A DNA stretch of 64,000 bases from Cydia pomonella (GCF_033807575.1 NC_084725.1:11195001-11259000); one strand, 5' to 3'. Counted from the first letter of the stretch, positions 18,991 through 30,618 are shown. The notes: generated from the sequence alone by a model not told the origin. Numbers and translations are program-made.

Positions 18991-20335
18991 ACCATGTCGA
19001 CATCTCATTTATAAGAAAATATTTATTTAATATGTGTTTTAATTTTGAACTATTAATTAATGTGCATTATAAAATTACATTAAAACTTTAATCAACACAG
19101 TTAATACCGATTTTCTGTTTGATGAATATCTTGTTGCACAGTAAACCTAAGCTTCTAAGTACTCACGGAAAGGAGAATTATTATTAGACGGAGTCCACAA
19201 TATTACACAAATCAAGTATATCTTTCCATAATATATTTCATTTTAAAATTATATTATATTATGTTAATCAAAGCTGTCTAATAATAACAAAGCGGGTAAC
19301 TAACTGATGATCAAATTTAGGAGGCGACCACATCGATTGGACCCAAGACTCGACGATACCGCGATGTCCGATTAAAGCCTACTACCTAATCCGTCATGAT
19401 CCATACGATAGATTCATTATGGCCCTCATATGGGGCATGGGGCGCACGGTATCGGAGCACGCATAGCACGTCCCGTTTGTATACGTCGATTAATGGCATT
19501 AAACACTTTAAACTGTCAGTCAGACTAAATAGTCTTCCAATGTCTTATAGATTGTGTATTGATTGACATTACTCCTGTATATTTATACCTATAGGTATCC
19601 TCATAAGACGCTCATTAAACTTGTTGGTACTGTGTATGTACATTTGCATAAAGACGCGTTTTGTTATCATTCATAGGCACTTATTACCAATCGGCAAGGA
19701 TTACCATTGTTATCTGTTTTATTATATGGTAGGGTAGATCGGACATGGTAAAAGCCGCTTTCGTGAAACGATTACCTAGTATATATTAACTTTATTCAGA
19801 TATGGTTTGTATATTTAGATCTGTACGCGAAAGCATCTCGTAAAAAAAAAAATTGTGAGTGAACATTGCATTTTATGCAATCATAAAATGAAATCTAAAT
19901 AATATTATATTAGTAAATAATACTATAATAGTACGTATTACAATTATTTAAAGTTCAAATTGTAATCTATTTGTAGCCCGATACTTATTTTTTCCGTAAT
20001 TTATTTATTCAAAAAAGAAGGTAGTTGTAGTAAGTGATTTCGTATGAACGTAAAAATTACTTACTTGATTTCTTAGGTAATAAGTTTATTACGCTAAACG
20101 AATATACCTACAATTTCAAATTGAAAGTTTAACTGCCATGTAAGTATGGCAAACGAGACTAGACTTGCCGAGCTGAATAAACATCAATTTTTCGTTCGAG
20201 GGTACGGCGGTCGGCAGTTCAAATAATGTTTTGATTCTATACTTCTTATTCAGCGCACAATAAACATTAATCGAAACACAATTAGGTACACATATTTAGA
20301 GGAACACTATTTTGGCGAAAATACGTGTGACTCGG
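18991..20335. other. Unassigned AT-rich stretch
   Basis: No ORF above 60 codons, no repeat pair, no strong palindrome. The segment 19310-19510 is less AT-rich (contains GGCGACCACATCGATTGG) but gives no open frame. Confidence 0.45.
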
Positions 20336-20533
20336 ACTAACACAAAAACATGTAATGAGTACTGGAGGAGCGATGTCGAAGCAGGTACGCAGCGTAGCGA
20401 GTGAGAGGGACAGCGCGAACTTGTTTTTTAAATACTATAATCTCTAAAATGTGTGACTTGGACTGCACGATAACGTGTACTGCTGCTAGTAAATTATATT
20501 TGTTGTCTTGGATTTGGATACGAAGTATAATTG
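20336..20533 (-). repeat. Dispersed repeat shared with 8880-9045
   Basis: AATGAGTACTGGAGGAGCGA ... CGCTACGCTGCGTACC-type core, nearly identical in reverse complement to the interior of the foldback at 8821-9173. The ORFs on both strands are shared artefacts of this repeat. Confidence 0.65.
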
Positions 20534-20807
20534 AATGCAGCTTACCCACATTCAAAAATAAAATCCGCAAAATGTTGTGTCCATAAGTTGCGTTGACAAT
20601 TAATTTTCGTAAACGCTTATTGTTTAATCAAATTAAAATATTTAGTGTAATTTAGTTTTAGTTTTCGACTTAGTTAAATTACTAGCGTACGCAACTCTAT
20701 AAATACTAAATCTTGCTACTGTTTATTTTACCTTTTTGTCTATTATCTAGCGTAGAAATGACATCTCACCTCTCTAGCGATAAATTGTAATTTTTTTAAT
20801 ACCTTTA

Positions 20808-20918
20808 CGGTGGCAAACAAGCATACGGCCCGCTTGATGGTAAGCAGTCACCGCAGCCTATGGACGCCTGCAACTCCAGAGATGTTACATGCGCGTTGCC
20901 GACCCTTATTATATAATG
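20808..20918 (+). mobile_element. SINE-B fragment
   Basis: GGTGGCAAACAAGCATACGG then CAGTCACCGCAGCCTATGGA to GTTGCCGACCC. Truncated after about 110 bp. Confidence 0.6.
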
Positions 20919-21320
20919 TCCTTATCCTTCTGTGCACACATGTTTAAAGTTATAGTCTAGATCTGAACTGTATGTTAATAGTGTAATTTCCGCTATTGTC
21001 TGTAACTTTTTTTATGAGCTAATAAAATAAAATAAATAAATAAAATTGAATAAGGCCTAAATCCAGAGAGGAAAATTTCAATGACCTTTGTATGGAAAAA
21101 TGACCACTAATGTTTCCTCTTTTAAGCAGATTCGATGACGTTTAGCAATGTTGTTTACTGTTACACTGTACGGAGCGGTAGATGCACTCACTGCGTTCGC
21201 GATTCAAAATGAGGGTAGGAAAGTAAGCTAATTACGGCTTACACTTGATTGCCTTATGGTTAGGGTTGCCACACGCCCCGTGTATACGGATCTGTCACAA
21301 TATTTAAGTATCGCGCCCCT
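20919..21320. other. Unassigned stretch
   Basis: AATAAAATAAAATAAATAAATAA-type A-rich run near 21022-21048 could be a retroposon tail. Nothing else was identified. Confidence 0.35.
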
Positions 21321-21580
21321 TTTTAGGGTTCCGTAGACAAATGGCAAAAAACGGAACCCTTATGGATTCGTCATGTCCGTCTGTCTGTCCGTTTATGTCA
21401 CAGCCACTTTTTTCCGAAACCATAACAACTAAACTATACTGTTCAAACTTGGTAAGTAGATGTATTCTATGAACCGCATTAAGATTTTCTCACAAAATAG
21501 AAAACAAAAAACAATACATTTTTGGGGATCCCCATACTTAAAACTGAAACTTTTTTTTTCATCAAACCCATACGTGTAAA
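21321..21580 (+). repeat. Dispersed repeat family A, left part
   Basis: From TTTTAGGGTTCCGTAGACAA through the GTCTGTCTGTCC block to CATCAAACCCATACGTGTA, where it breaks off and joins the family D repeat. Chimeric junction near 21580. Confidence 0.7.
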
Positions 21581-21724
21581 GTAAGCCCCGACAAGCTCGG
21601 CCGAATTTCACCTTCCCATACTAACGGAGTTTCATTCTCATTTTAAAACTACGTGTTGGATTGTAATGAAACTTTGCACATACAACGACATGAGGTATAT
21701 CTAGGGCTGAAATTACTTTATATT

Positions 21725-22881
21725 TAATTTAATTTAATTTATTTATTTCATAAGACAACAATGGTCCATAATGGTTAGTAACATTTAAGGTTTAAAACTA
21801 AGTGTTAGTACAACAAATACAAAAAGACAAAAAGAAAAGCGGAAAATACAGCAACAATTAATAACAAACAAACAAACAATCACCTGGTAGCGGTCATGAT
21901 ACCCTCAAAATGTCGCATAACAGGTGAGTCGTATCGGCCCGCTACCGTAGCCAGGATGGGGTTGGAGCTGGCCCGCACTCTGCAGAGCAACGAGGCAATC
22001 CTCTTTCTTATTAAGGCATAGTAATCATCTGTGCGAGCTTGTGCAAACATGCCCGATGCGCTGCAGAAGCGGGGCAGCCCCAACAACATCCTGAAACCAT
22101 TATTATATTGGACGCGCAGGGAACTGATGGTCTTCTGCGTAAAACTAGTCCAGAGGCTGCACGTGTAGAAAACTTGACAATAGGCTTTAAATAAAGTTAT
22201 TTTTACCTGTTGGCTACACCGTGCAAACCTCCTTATTAGCATGTTGCATCGTACCGCCAGTGCCCTGCGCTCCCGTTCTATATCTAATTGGTCTTTAAGG
22301 TCGTCGGTGACATAGTGTCCAAGATACTTAAATGTATACACGCGCTTGAGCTCATTATTATTAAGTTTTATGGCAGGTACATTTTCCGGTAGCTTGCCCC
22401 CGACGGCCTTAAATACCATATATTCGCTTTTCTTAGCGTTATATAGTAAGCCATATTTACTTACGTATTCTTCACATATGCTGAGTAGTTTTCTCAATGC
22501 CCTGACTGTTGGACTGAGCAGCACCATATCATCAGCATAGCTGATGTTGTTGATACTAACATCATCAACTCTGCATCCTACTGGAGCGCTGCTCAACCCC
22601 CCGATCAGGTCATTAACGTACAGGTTGAATAGCTTGGGGGAGGTTATACCCCCCTGCCTCACCCCACACTCCAACCTGTACGACTGAGAAAACCTACCAG
22701 CCCATCTGACGCTATTGCTCTGGTTAAGGTACCAATACTGAAATATTCGGAGTAGCTCCGCCGGTATTTTTTGCTCCCTTAACTTATTCCAAAGGACATC
22801 GTACGACACGAGGTCAAATGCCCTTGATAAATCCAGGAAACAGGCGTATATAGGTGTTTGACGCTCAGTGTAGTACTGCAC
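21725..22881 (-). mobile_element. 5'-truncated LINE (CR1/L2/Jockey-like)
   Basis: A minus-strand insertion whose boundaries come from comparison with the empty site at 42275-42575. It ends 3' in (AAATT)n repeats (21725-21750), has about 130 bp of 3' UTR, and is 5'-truncated within RT. A 5-bp ATATT flank on both sides is the likely target duplication. A related, shorter copy with the same kind of tail is at 38555-38967. Confidence 0.8.
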
Positions 22882-22905
22882 ATATTGCTCCACCTTATTA
22901 AACAA
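21880..22905 (-). pseudogene. LINE reverse transcriptase, C-terminal two-thirds
   Basis: 341 codons open with no frameshift. RT motifs are DLSRAFD (25-31), RQGGITSP (83-90) and YADD (123-126), followed by thumb-type sequence and a tail containing LGLPRFCSASGMFA. No RNase H follows. Roughly the first eight codons (MFNKVEQY) are target DNA from the family D repeat and not RT, so the apparent start is an accident. The endonuclease and the first RT motifs are missing. Family is uncertain: CR1/L2/Jockey-type by motif style. Confidence 0.85.
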
Positions 22906-23156
22906 ACAAAATAGAGCAAAAACAAGTTGTGTATGAAAATCTTAAATTCGCTGTATTTTTTTAACTATGGTTTCTGAGGCTACATAGACTAATTACAGGA
23001 CTAGATATATCTTATCCTATTGTTAGTACATAGTTTCAGAGCTATCTGACTAGTAGTTCTAAAATGAGAGTGTAAATACGTTTGTATGGAGAACCGAGCT
23101 TGCTGGGGAGTGGAGACCCTTAACTCGAAATATCATATGAAGTATATATATACGAC

Positions 23157-23393
23157 ATTATTACAAAAATTGACTAAGTCCCACAGTAAGCTCAATAAGT
23201 CTTGTGTTGAGGGTACTTAGACAACGATATATATAATATATAAATATTTATAAATACTTGAATACATAGAAAACACCCATGACTCTGGAACAAATTTCCG
23301 TGCTCATCACGCTCAAATGCCCTTACCAGGATTTGAACACGGGACCATCGGCTTCATAGGCAGGGTCACTACCCACTAGGCCAGACCAGTCGT
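23157..23393 (-). mobile_element. SINE-A copy
   Basis: Minus-strand copy with tail at 23157 and a tRNA-like head ending near 23393 (minus: GGTCTGGCCTAGTGGGTAGT, then a B box of the GGTTCAAATCC type, here GTGTTCAAATCCTGG). Confidence 0.65.
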
Positions 23394-23630
23394 CAAAGTA
23401 ACGTAAACTGTACAACGTTATAATGGCTATCGGGTGGCCTCGGTGAGAGCTAGACCAACTGAAGTCTAGGCTGGTCTGTGTACATTTAGGCAGTCTAACT
23501 TAATACCGTTTGTTTTATTGGCACCTTTCTATTTTAGTAAATGTGCGTAAATTATTGCTTTCACTCTTTTTTTAAACGATTAGAAAATGGAGACGGTCAG
23601 AAGCGGTATGTTGCAAATCAAATCAAGTTC

Positions 23631-24083
23631 AAAAAGCGGCCAAGTGCGAGTCGGACTCGCCCATGAAGGGTTCCGTACCATTTATGACGTATTAAAAAAA
23701 ACTACTTACTAGATCTGGTTCAAACCAATTTTCGGTGGAAGTTTGCATGGTAATGTATATCATATATTTTTTTTTGATTTTTCATTCTGTTATTTTAGAA
23801 GTTACGGGGGGGGGGGGGGGGGACACACATTTTTTCACTTTGGAAGTGTCTCTCGCGCAAACTATTCAGTTCAGAAAAAAATGATATTAGAAACCTCAAT
23901 ATCATTCTATTTTTGTGTAAACATCATAATGCGGTTCATAGAATACAGCTACTTACCAAGTTTGAACAGTATAGCTTTTATAGTTTCGGAAAAAAGTGGC
24001 TGTGACAGAATCGGACAGACAGACGGACATGACGAATCTATAAGGGTTCCGTTTTTTGCCATTTGGCTACGGAACCCTAAAAA
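23631..24083 (-). repeat. Dispersed repeat family A, internally deleted
   Basis: Both family ends are present (AAAAAGCGGCCAAGTGCGAG at 23632; GGCTACGGAACCCTAAAAAT at 24065). About 140 bp are missing after ATATCATT at about 23905. A G-run of about 16 occurs at 23805-23821. The plus ORF at 23743-24135 is a read-through of this repeat. Confidence 0.75.
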
Positions 24084-25129
24084 TGTGAAACTTGGCAGTT
24101 GTTTCCTTATGTTGACTGGTAAAATTGACTTTTAAATGATGATTTTGAATGATAAATATTTAATAACATTCATTTTGAATTTATTTACTTTGCTCATGTT
24201 TGATATTTTATAGTTAATCTTTTCCTTGTGTTGGTGATATGACAATTCTGTGTTTCACAGCTCCATTGTCTTCAGCTGTCCAACTCGAGGGCACGATTTT
24301 ATTATAAACTTTATCTACACACATATCATAAACCCTCTGTGATGCTTCGAAATCCGTAAATAATGGCCAACATTACGATAAACTGTTTTGTTACAAAAAA
24401 AATCTTCTCTGTGATAATGTTGTAATTGCTTCATAACTACATCAAAATCGATGTAATCGATCGAAAAAAAGTAGTTCGATTTGACCTCTATTATAATATC
24501 AGTCGATATGCCTTTTTGTTCGAAATGAAATGTCAATTGCATAAAATTTTGATAAATCTCGCATATTAGTTTATATCGAATAATACGGAAATATGCCCCC
24601 GACTCTAGTTTGTCTCTGAATAAAAAAAAAACTATGGATGCGTGACGTGCGTGAAAAAAGTTTTAATTTGCTACCATTTGACGTACAGTTTATCTTTTAA
24701 TTAGTATTAAGTATAAAATGAATTTGTTTTGTTGTTTTTAAAGTAACTATAGCAAAAGTTTCGTGTAAAATGAGCGATAAAAATATTTCGGTGACGCCAC
24801 CACATATCCGCGAGTTCCGCTGAGAGAGCATCGATGCCCCAACGTTGGCAAGTTGGCAGTTAGTAATTTGGGTTAGTGAATATATCATAGAAAGTTTATA
24901 ATATGTGTGTAGATAAAATAGTGTATGTATCTGTTTAGGCATTAAAACATCCGTGTGATCCTTTTAAGAAACTCACTTCGCTCGTTTCTTAATAAACCCA
25001 CACTCGTGTATTTTAATGCATTTTATTATGTAGCAGTTACATAAACTACTATTACAAATCTTTGTAGGTAGGTGGTACGTAAGTATTACCTACAGCTGTA
25101 GGTCGACTAGACAAACACTTATGCGACCA
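24084..25129. other. Unassigned AT-rich stretch
   Basis: Small minus ORFs (75 and 81 codons) at 24315-24542 and 24697-24942 have no motif or splice support. No repeats were recognised within the window. Confidence 0.4.
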
Positions 25130-25247
25130 GAGTTCCTAGCCAACGTGCCAATCGTTTACGCTCCGTAGCGTAGTCATCTCTCTTTAGTTCTTTACGACTC
25201 TTCGTTCCTTACGCAGCGTAAACGATTGGCACGTTGGCTAGGGACTC
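25130..25247. mobile_element. Palindromic MITE (family P3)
   Basis: GAGTTCCTAGCCAACGTGCC and AATCGTTTACGCT at 25130-25162 are inverted at 25214-25247 (AGCGTAAACGATTGGCACGT, TGGCTAGGGACTC) with few mismatches. The words CTCCTAGCCAACGTG also occur at 42066. Confidence 0.7.
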
Positions 25248-25437
25248 AGCAAATTGTGCGATCTACTTGCAAGTGCAAGTACTTGAGCCAGTACTCGCCG
25301 ACCTAAGTCCGACCGTGATCCCATTTCTCTGAACCAGTTTTGATGTCACAACTTCTCACATTATGAAGGTTAGCGGGTATTTAAGCTATAATTTGTAATA
25401 ATAAATATATTAAAAATTCCATGTAGAATATACTTAT

Positions 25438-25640
25438 GGGGCGTCCATTAATTACGTGGGGGCCGAATCTCACTAAAACTCACGTGGTAGAGGGGAGTTT
25501 TGGCTAATACCACATAATTTCTCGCGGGCAAAAAATATTGTAAATATTTGAGAGAAACAGATTAAAAGTAAATCATGTTTCTAGTTCAGTATATCATTAT
25601 TTTGATGGATCTCATCCATTATTTACGTCACAAAAAATTT
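25438..25640. mobile_element. Possible decayed DNA-transposon remnant
   Basis: GGGGCGTCCATTAATTACGT near 25438 and CATCCATTATTTACGTCACA near 25613 resemble each other as direct words (TCCATTA.TTACGT). I recall such ends from insect DNA transposons but cannot verify it. Confidence 0.25.
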
Positions 25641-26228
25641 CGAGTTTTTGGACATATATATACTCTCCCGGCCGGTTTCGACCACGGCGACTGTTTCATC
25701 TCCGTCGAATACGTTCGTGTGCTCGCAAGTGGCTCGCGTAGCCGATTTTATTTGCGAAGACCCGTGCACACGACGGGCAAGAAAGCACACCATTCACGTA
25801 ATTGTACGTAATAGCCGCTGGTGGGCGGGCTTTCAGCTCATCCCGTCTGACATCGAGTTCCACAAGTCGACGGGATTCAAAATCATTTGTTTGCTTAACT
25901 ACGAAAGATCTCCACACAGGGCGGTCGGCCGCCTGCTTCTCCCACAGAGACGGGTCAATGTTGCAGCTCTTCATGTGGCGCTTAAGCACATCTTTATACC
26001 TGAGAAGTTGCCCGCCGTGCTTTCGCTTGCCCTCCTCCAGCTCCGAGTAAAATATGCACTTAGCTACCCGTCCCTCAGCCATCGTTGAGACGTGGCCGCC
26101 CCAACAAAGTTGTCGTCGCATAATATAGACTTCGATCCCATTCACTTTGGCTCTTCGCAAAATTTCGGTGCTCCGTACGCGATCGGACCAGCTGATCTTC
26201 AAGATTTTGGACATGCGAACCATGCGAA
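25641..26228 (-). pseudogene. 3' end of a LINE: RT tail with C2H2 finger
   Basis: The minus ORF 25696-26223 (175 codons) has the 'LCWGGHVSTM...GKRKHGGQLLRYKDVLKRHM' signature seen after RT in several non-LTR families. It is followed by W/R-rich sequence and a C-terminal C2H2 finger (C149, C152, H165, H169; LSCPSCARVF...HLRAH). The catalytic RT is absent. A 3' UTR of about 50 bp contains CGAAACCGGCCGGGAG on the minus strand. The truncation point is near 26228. The finger may bind target DNA or element RNA. Confidence 0.7.
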
Positions 26229-26528
26229 CTGTAATTAGTCGGTCTACGTCCGCATACTATCTATATTATTTACCATATACATAATTATGTTTCACTAGCT
26301 GCCGAGTATAAAACCAGTTTACTAGAAAAGTCCTTATGATGATTCATCTCCTTATTATACACGACATTATATAATCTGTGCCACGACTAATGGCGTTATT
26401 CATAAACGTGTTACTGGCCTAAACCTATGAATCGTTTGTCTTTATCTGACATATTGACTTATATATTTGTAAGAAAGGGATAAAACATGATTTAATTCAA
26501 TCAGGGCCGTAAAGTTTTATGATATGAA
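26229..26528. other. Unassigned stretch
   Basis: No ORF, repeat pair or palindrome recognised. Confidence 0.4.
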
Positions 26529-26603
26529 TATAGATCGTATTGACATGTTATTAAAGGTTAGATTTGATAAATCTGCGCGTCATCGTGGATGACACGAACT
26601 ATA
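26529..26603 (-). mobile_element. Family E palindromic MITE
   Basis: ATAGATCGTATTGACATG ... GGTTAGATTTGATAAATCTG, CGCGTCATCGTGGATGACAC. Opposite orientation to 32413-32518, with a shortened middle. Confidence 0.6.
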
Positions 26604-26843
26604 AGGGGGTAAGTAATTGGGTGAATTTTATTTATTTCTTTAAACTTTATTGCACGATATGAAATTGTACAAATATCGGAGCTAATTCGTAAATTTTTTT
26701 TTAAGGATATGTTGATAAAATGTAGACTACCTTCAAGAATAGGTTAATAAAAATGTAGACTACGCTCAAAAATAGTACCTTTGTTTGAAAATAGGACGTT
26801 TTTGCAACATTTAACCATTATTGTGCGAGATTAATATATATAG

Positions 26844-27031
26844 CAGGCGATCGGTAATCCGGCAGTTAGCGACTTAGCCGAACGCCGGATCAGAGAGCGG
26901 TTGAATTGTTCGGTAGAGCCACGTGTTTGTTTACGTGTTTTTTATTTCCCATTCTTATTCACTAATCCGGCAGTTTCTACTATTCGGCAAAGGGTGACAA
27001 AATTGGGTGCCGGATTACCGAGCGCCTACTG
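26844..27031. mobile_element. Terminal-inverted-repeat element (pogo/Tigger-like?)
   Basis: CAGGCGATCGGTAATCCGGC at 26844 is inversely matched by GCCGGATTACCGAGCGCCTA ending about 27031. Two internal copies of CTAATCCGGCAG/GCCGGATCA occur. The 'GGTAATCCGGCA' style recalls pogo/Tigger ends. Non-coding. Confidence 0.55.
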
Positions 27032-27218
27032 AGTAAGTCATGAGTGCAACCACACTCTCGCGCAAACATTTTTGGCTTTCCCATAGATAACATCCTCACC
27101 ACTTAGATGGTTGGCAGTCCTCAACTGTGCGTTTCTCCAGAAACTTCCTGCCTAGCACAGCTAAACTGTGGAATGAACTGTCGCCTGCGGTATTTCCGGA
27201 CCGATACGACATTCAAAC

Positions 27219-27346
27219 CTACAAGAAAAGAGCGTACTCCCATCTTAAAGTTCCGGCAACGCATTTACAACCCCTCTGGTGTTGCAGGTGTTAATGGGCG
27301 GCGGTAATCGCCTACTATCAGGTGATCCGTCTGCTCGTTTGCCTCG
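27219..27346 (+). mobile_element. SINE-D 3' part
   Basis: TTAAAGTTCCGGCAACGCAT, then ACAACCCCTCTGGTGTTGCA and TCAGGTGATCCGTCTGCTCG ending TTTGCCTC. Shares blocks with 48505-48751 and 51390-51490. Here the A-rich end is replaced by the palindrome that follows. Confidence 0.55.
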
Positions 27347-27469
27347 AAGTTGGCAACGATTTTGATAGCCCAGACGGTGTACGGGTTATTGTAAACGTCA
27401 AACTTGTATGAAATTATGACGTTTACTTGACACTTGCGGCGTCTGGGCTATGAAAATCGCTGCCAACTT
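27347..27469. mobile_element. Palindromic MITE (family P4)
   Basis: AAGTTGGCAACGATTTTGAT plus AGCCCAGACGGTG is inverted as GGCGTCTGGGCTATGAAAAT plus CGCTGCCAACTT. The central arms (AACGTCAAACTTGTATGAAA) also fold. A half copy is at 34674-34748. Confidence 0.7.
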
Positions 27470-28054
27470 ATCTTGGTCTGACTCTACAAGGTGAATATTT
27501 TTATGATCATCAGTACTTATATTAGGTAATATGTATATATCTGACAAATTTGTTTCGTCATTCGCAGCATTCGGTTTACCGTTGGCTTTTGGGTTTGATG
27601 ACGATGGATTAACGTCCTCCTACCACGAACTTCGCACATAGACATTAACTTTCACGTCACCTTGATTGCATTTCACGCTAGATTGAACTTTATAACACCA
27701 TGGTCATTATTCAAGTTTCTAGCATTTATGGCATTATCTTGGCGTAGAGAGTTTTATTAAATTATAGAAACGGGACTTAAACGCGTATTGAGATTTAAAT
27801 TTACGTCCGACGTTTCGAGGACGGCGTCGTCCCCGTCGTCTCGGAGAAGAGTGGCTAAAGACAAATCAACATCTACTAGCCGCGCGAGTTTTTCGAACTC
27901 CCGAAGTGCGGTTAGTTAGAAAAGACTAAACGGGGGACGGGCGGACATTGTTGTCTACTGAGATACTAACCAATTGTCATTACTTATTTAGGTAGTATTA
28001 TGTTAAAAATAAAAAGGATTGTATACAATACTAACCCAACCTAACTAATTTAAT
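27470..28054. other. Unassigned stretch with fragment of the 438-622 family
   Basis: 27765-27870 (ACGGGACTTAAACGCGTATT, then CGACGTTTCGAGGACGGCG) resembles the 438-622 element. The remainder is AT-rich with no signal. Confidence 0.4.
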
Positions 28055-28348
28055 TTAAATCTAAAAGCAGGCGCAGCGGCTGAAAGTGCGGCCAAATTAA
28101 AACATAACAAATACGCCAACCTCGAGCAAGTGTATGATTTTGTCCCGGTTGCCGTTGAGACGGCGGGGCCTTGGTGTGCCGAGGCCAAAGCCTTTATCAA
28201 GAGCATAGGGTGTCGGCTGAAAGAAAGGGGCTGCGACCCTCGCTCTGGTTCTTTCCTGGTCCAGCAGATATCACTGGCCATTCAGCGAGGCAATGCTGCC
28301 AGTATTTTTGGCACTTTTGGTCCGGGTGAAAATCAGAGTGGGGGGTAG
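28055..28348 (+). pseudogene. Retroelement C-terminal tail (IQRGNAA type)
   Basis: An open frame from about 28055 to the stop at 28346-28348 reads a tail with KYANLEQVYDFVPVAVETAG and, further on, GSFLVQQISLAIQRGNAAS. The stretch upstream of the first ATG (28130) is in frame. I recall this tail at the C-terminus of many animal RT-containing element proteins but cannot name the clade. A second, independent copy is at 59099-59245 on the minus strand. Confidence 0.55.
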
Positions 28349-28689
28349 GTTTCTATTTGTTTATTGCTTTTTGTTATATAGATACTAGGTAGGCCGTTGA
28401 CGAAACTTGTTGTGGATATATATTTTGTATTAAGTGACTTATTCTTCAATGTAGTGCGAAAATAAATGAATGATAGTTTATTTAAATCTTATATAACTTA
28501 ATAGAATATAATTTTTATGGCCTGTATATGTAATGTACACACAAAAATTGTAAGCTACCACTACGGGAGAGCGGTGCTTCTTAATACAAGTATCTTCATT
28601 ACTTAAAAAGAGGCATCGGCACAGATGTAAAAAGTTTACTTATATGTTACGAAATAAATATTTTTCATTTTCATTTTTTCATTTTCAGT
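28349..28689. other. Unassigned AT-rich stretch
   Basis: Probably includes the 3' UTR of the preceding element tail. No sharp A-tail was recognised. Confidence 0.35.
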
Positions 28690-28800
28690 GATATAATCAA
28701 GCTTTTCAATCTCGTACCTTAATTAGGCAACTCAGCAAGCTTCGTTGCTTAAACATGGTACTCGACTGAAAAGCTCTCTGTTATATCACGATTGTATAAA
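28690..28800. mobile_element. Palindromic MITE (family P1)
   Basis: AAGCTTTTCAATCTCGTACC ... GGTACTCGACTGAAAAGCTC. Near-identical in layout to 7558-7666, same orientation. Confidence 0.6.
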
Positions 28801-28984
28801 ATACTATTGTGCACCTATGAAGCCAACTGTTTTAGTTTTGCTCTCCAAAAGCCTCATCACTACCTACGGGGAGGGTCTTTTGAAAAGGGCTTATTTTTCT
28901 ATGTAAACCATACAAAAATAAGTGTTTTTGAAAAGAAACTCCTCTTATATGCTACTAGCCACAGCATTCAGTTAACATTCTATA

Positions 28985-29085
28985 GAAAACAACAACAACA
29001 ACATAACAGACAACACAAACAACACAACAACAACAATACACCCAACTACAACAACCCCAACGCAACCCAACTACAACAGATAATG
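28985..29085. repeat. AAC-rich low-complexity tract
   Basis: About 100 bp almost entirely of AAC, ACA and CAA words, interrupted by ATA and CCC. It produces a Gln/His/Asn-rich chance ORF at 28792-29088. Confidence 0.8.
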
Positions 29086-29451
29086 TAAAATCCCTATACA
29101 CATTACTAACTGATATCTTGTGGAAAGTTTCTATCGACACACATTGAACTGTGATTACTACGTACAGAACCGGCACAGAGATCCAGTATTTTGCGCCATG
29201 AGTTGTTGTTGTTTTGACAATAAACCATTATAGCGGAGCGTTAATCTCGCGACCTAACCGCTTAAGCGCCATGAATTTTTTCGGCGCTTACGATGTTCTC
29301 GTCGCGTGGTCTGTACCGTCTGTATTGCGATTGCGACAAAATCATTGTTTGGTACGAGTATGTCTTATCTATAGTAATAAGTAATAACAACTCAATGTTG
29401 ACACAATTAAACGCCTGTTCATTGCACTGAACGAAATTGCAAAAAACCGTT

Positions 29452-29663
29452 AATGGGGTTGGCAACTGTCAAAGTTTTGCATAGATGGCGCCATCATAGC
29501 TTGCCCCTGTCTCTAGTTTTGTTCTATGAGATTTGGCTTAAAGTACTGGAATCCAGGTCACAAAATTCCAAAAAAAAAACAAGAATTTGACACAATTCTA
29601 GGGATTGACAGGGCAAGCTATGATGGCGCCATCTGTTTAATACTTCGACTGGCCAACCCCATT
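29452..29663. mobile_element. Foldback element
   Basis: AATGGGGTTGGCAACTG at 29452 and AGATGGCGCCATCATAGCTT plus GCCC.TGTC at about 29482 are inverted at GACAGGGCAAGCTATGATGG (29608) and CTGGCCAACCCCATT (29649). The loop contains an A-run. Non-coding. Confidence 0.7.
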
Positions 29664-29714
29664 CTTGACCATGCAACGCGTTTTCGAAATGTTCCATGGG
29701 CAAATGATGGCTAA

Positions 29715-30618
29715 GGGTCTCCCCAAACCAGTCGACGCGGAGTCGGCTTTCGCCGAGTGTTTTACACCACACTATTCGCATTTAGCCAATCGACCGTCTC
29801 CGCGGTTGGACACCTGCGTTTAGTAGTCTCATCCTCCTTGCGGCCGTAGAGACGCCCGATCGCCTGCGACTTGCTATCGCAACAGTCGTAAAGCGACGGT
29901 CGGCTCTCCCGTGCTCCGTCCTGCCGTCGAGACGTCAGACAGCACACGTACAGCCGTTGAGTCCGACGAACAGATGTAGGACAGCGGGTGATCGGCAATC
30001 GTAAATCTCATTTTTGGAGACTGGTTGTTAGTAACAACCTGAGTTTGAAATTGAACAGACCTGTGATAATGGATATTTTACTTGCACACTTGATCACTAT
30101 ACTTAGAGTCAGACACGTCATATAAACACTTATATTTACCGACTAATATTATTAAATGTTCCTCCGTCATTATTACTTCCGTGTTGTCAGATCTATTGCA
30201 GATTTTAATGTGGGTAATAATTCAAATGAACAAATACAAACGCATCAGTAGCTACTTCGGCCGTCATCGGCTCTGTTCGGCCGTCGTCAGCTATGTTCGG
30301 CCGTCGAAGACGCTGAACGGCTTCCGCCAGCTCTGACCGGTCCTTATCGTAGGTACTCGGCCGTGATCGGAGCCGTTCAACTCTTTCCGGCACCGTACGG
30401 CGGTATAAGGAGATTTATGAATGCGAACGTGTGCGGTAGGCTGCAAACAGCGTCGTACGAATGCGAACAGCTTTACGGCAAAACGCCGTTTTCCCGTCGA
30501 AAGACGTCGTTTCGCGTGGGCCGAGCCGATTTACGACTTATTCGCTCTTATTGCGTTGACATAAAGCTTTTTCCGTACGCGATTTGCCGAAACGGCGTCG
30601 ACTAGTTTGGGGAGACCC
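29715..30618. mobile_element. PIF/Harbinger-like non-autonomous element
   Basis: The ends GGGTCTCCCCAAACCAGTCG and CGACTAGTTTGGGGAGACCC are inverse with one mismatch, and both flanks are TAA (29712-29714; 30619-30621). A 3-bp TAA/TTA duplication is typical of PIF/Harbinger elements. The 904-bp interior has no transposase but carries many CGGCCGT and CGTCG words, especially 30260-30375. The 80-codon ORFs inside are chance products. Confidence 0.72.

Larger units (their letters stand above)
21590..23110. repeat. Dispersed repeat family D, interrupted by a LINE
   Basis: The left part (21590-21724) and right part (22882-23110) together match, in reverse complement, the uninterrupted copy at 42275-42575. 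They share ACTTTGCACATACAA, CTAGGGCTGAAAT, TGCTCC.CCTTAT, AATAGAGCAAAAACAAGTT and GAGGCTACATA in that order. The two outer ends are also weakly inverse (CGGAGTTTCATTCTCATTTT; AAAATGAGAGTGTAAATACG). The insertion is 21725-22881. Confidence 0.75.

Noticed and set aside
23743..24135. 130-codon + strand ORF with poly-Gly
   Set aside because: Translation of family A including its G-run; similar peptides appear at 1249-1712 and 53945-54148.
25648..26088. 146-codon + strand ORF
   Set aside because: Antisense to the minus-strand LINE tail, which has recognisable conserved residues and a C2H2 motif.
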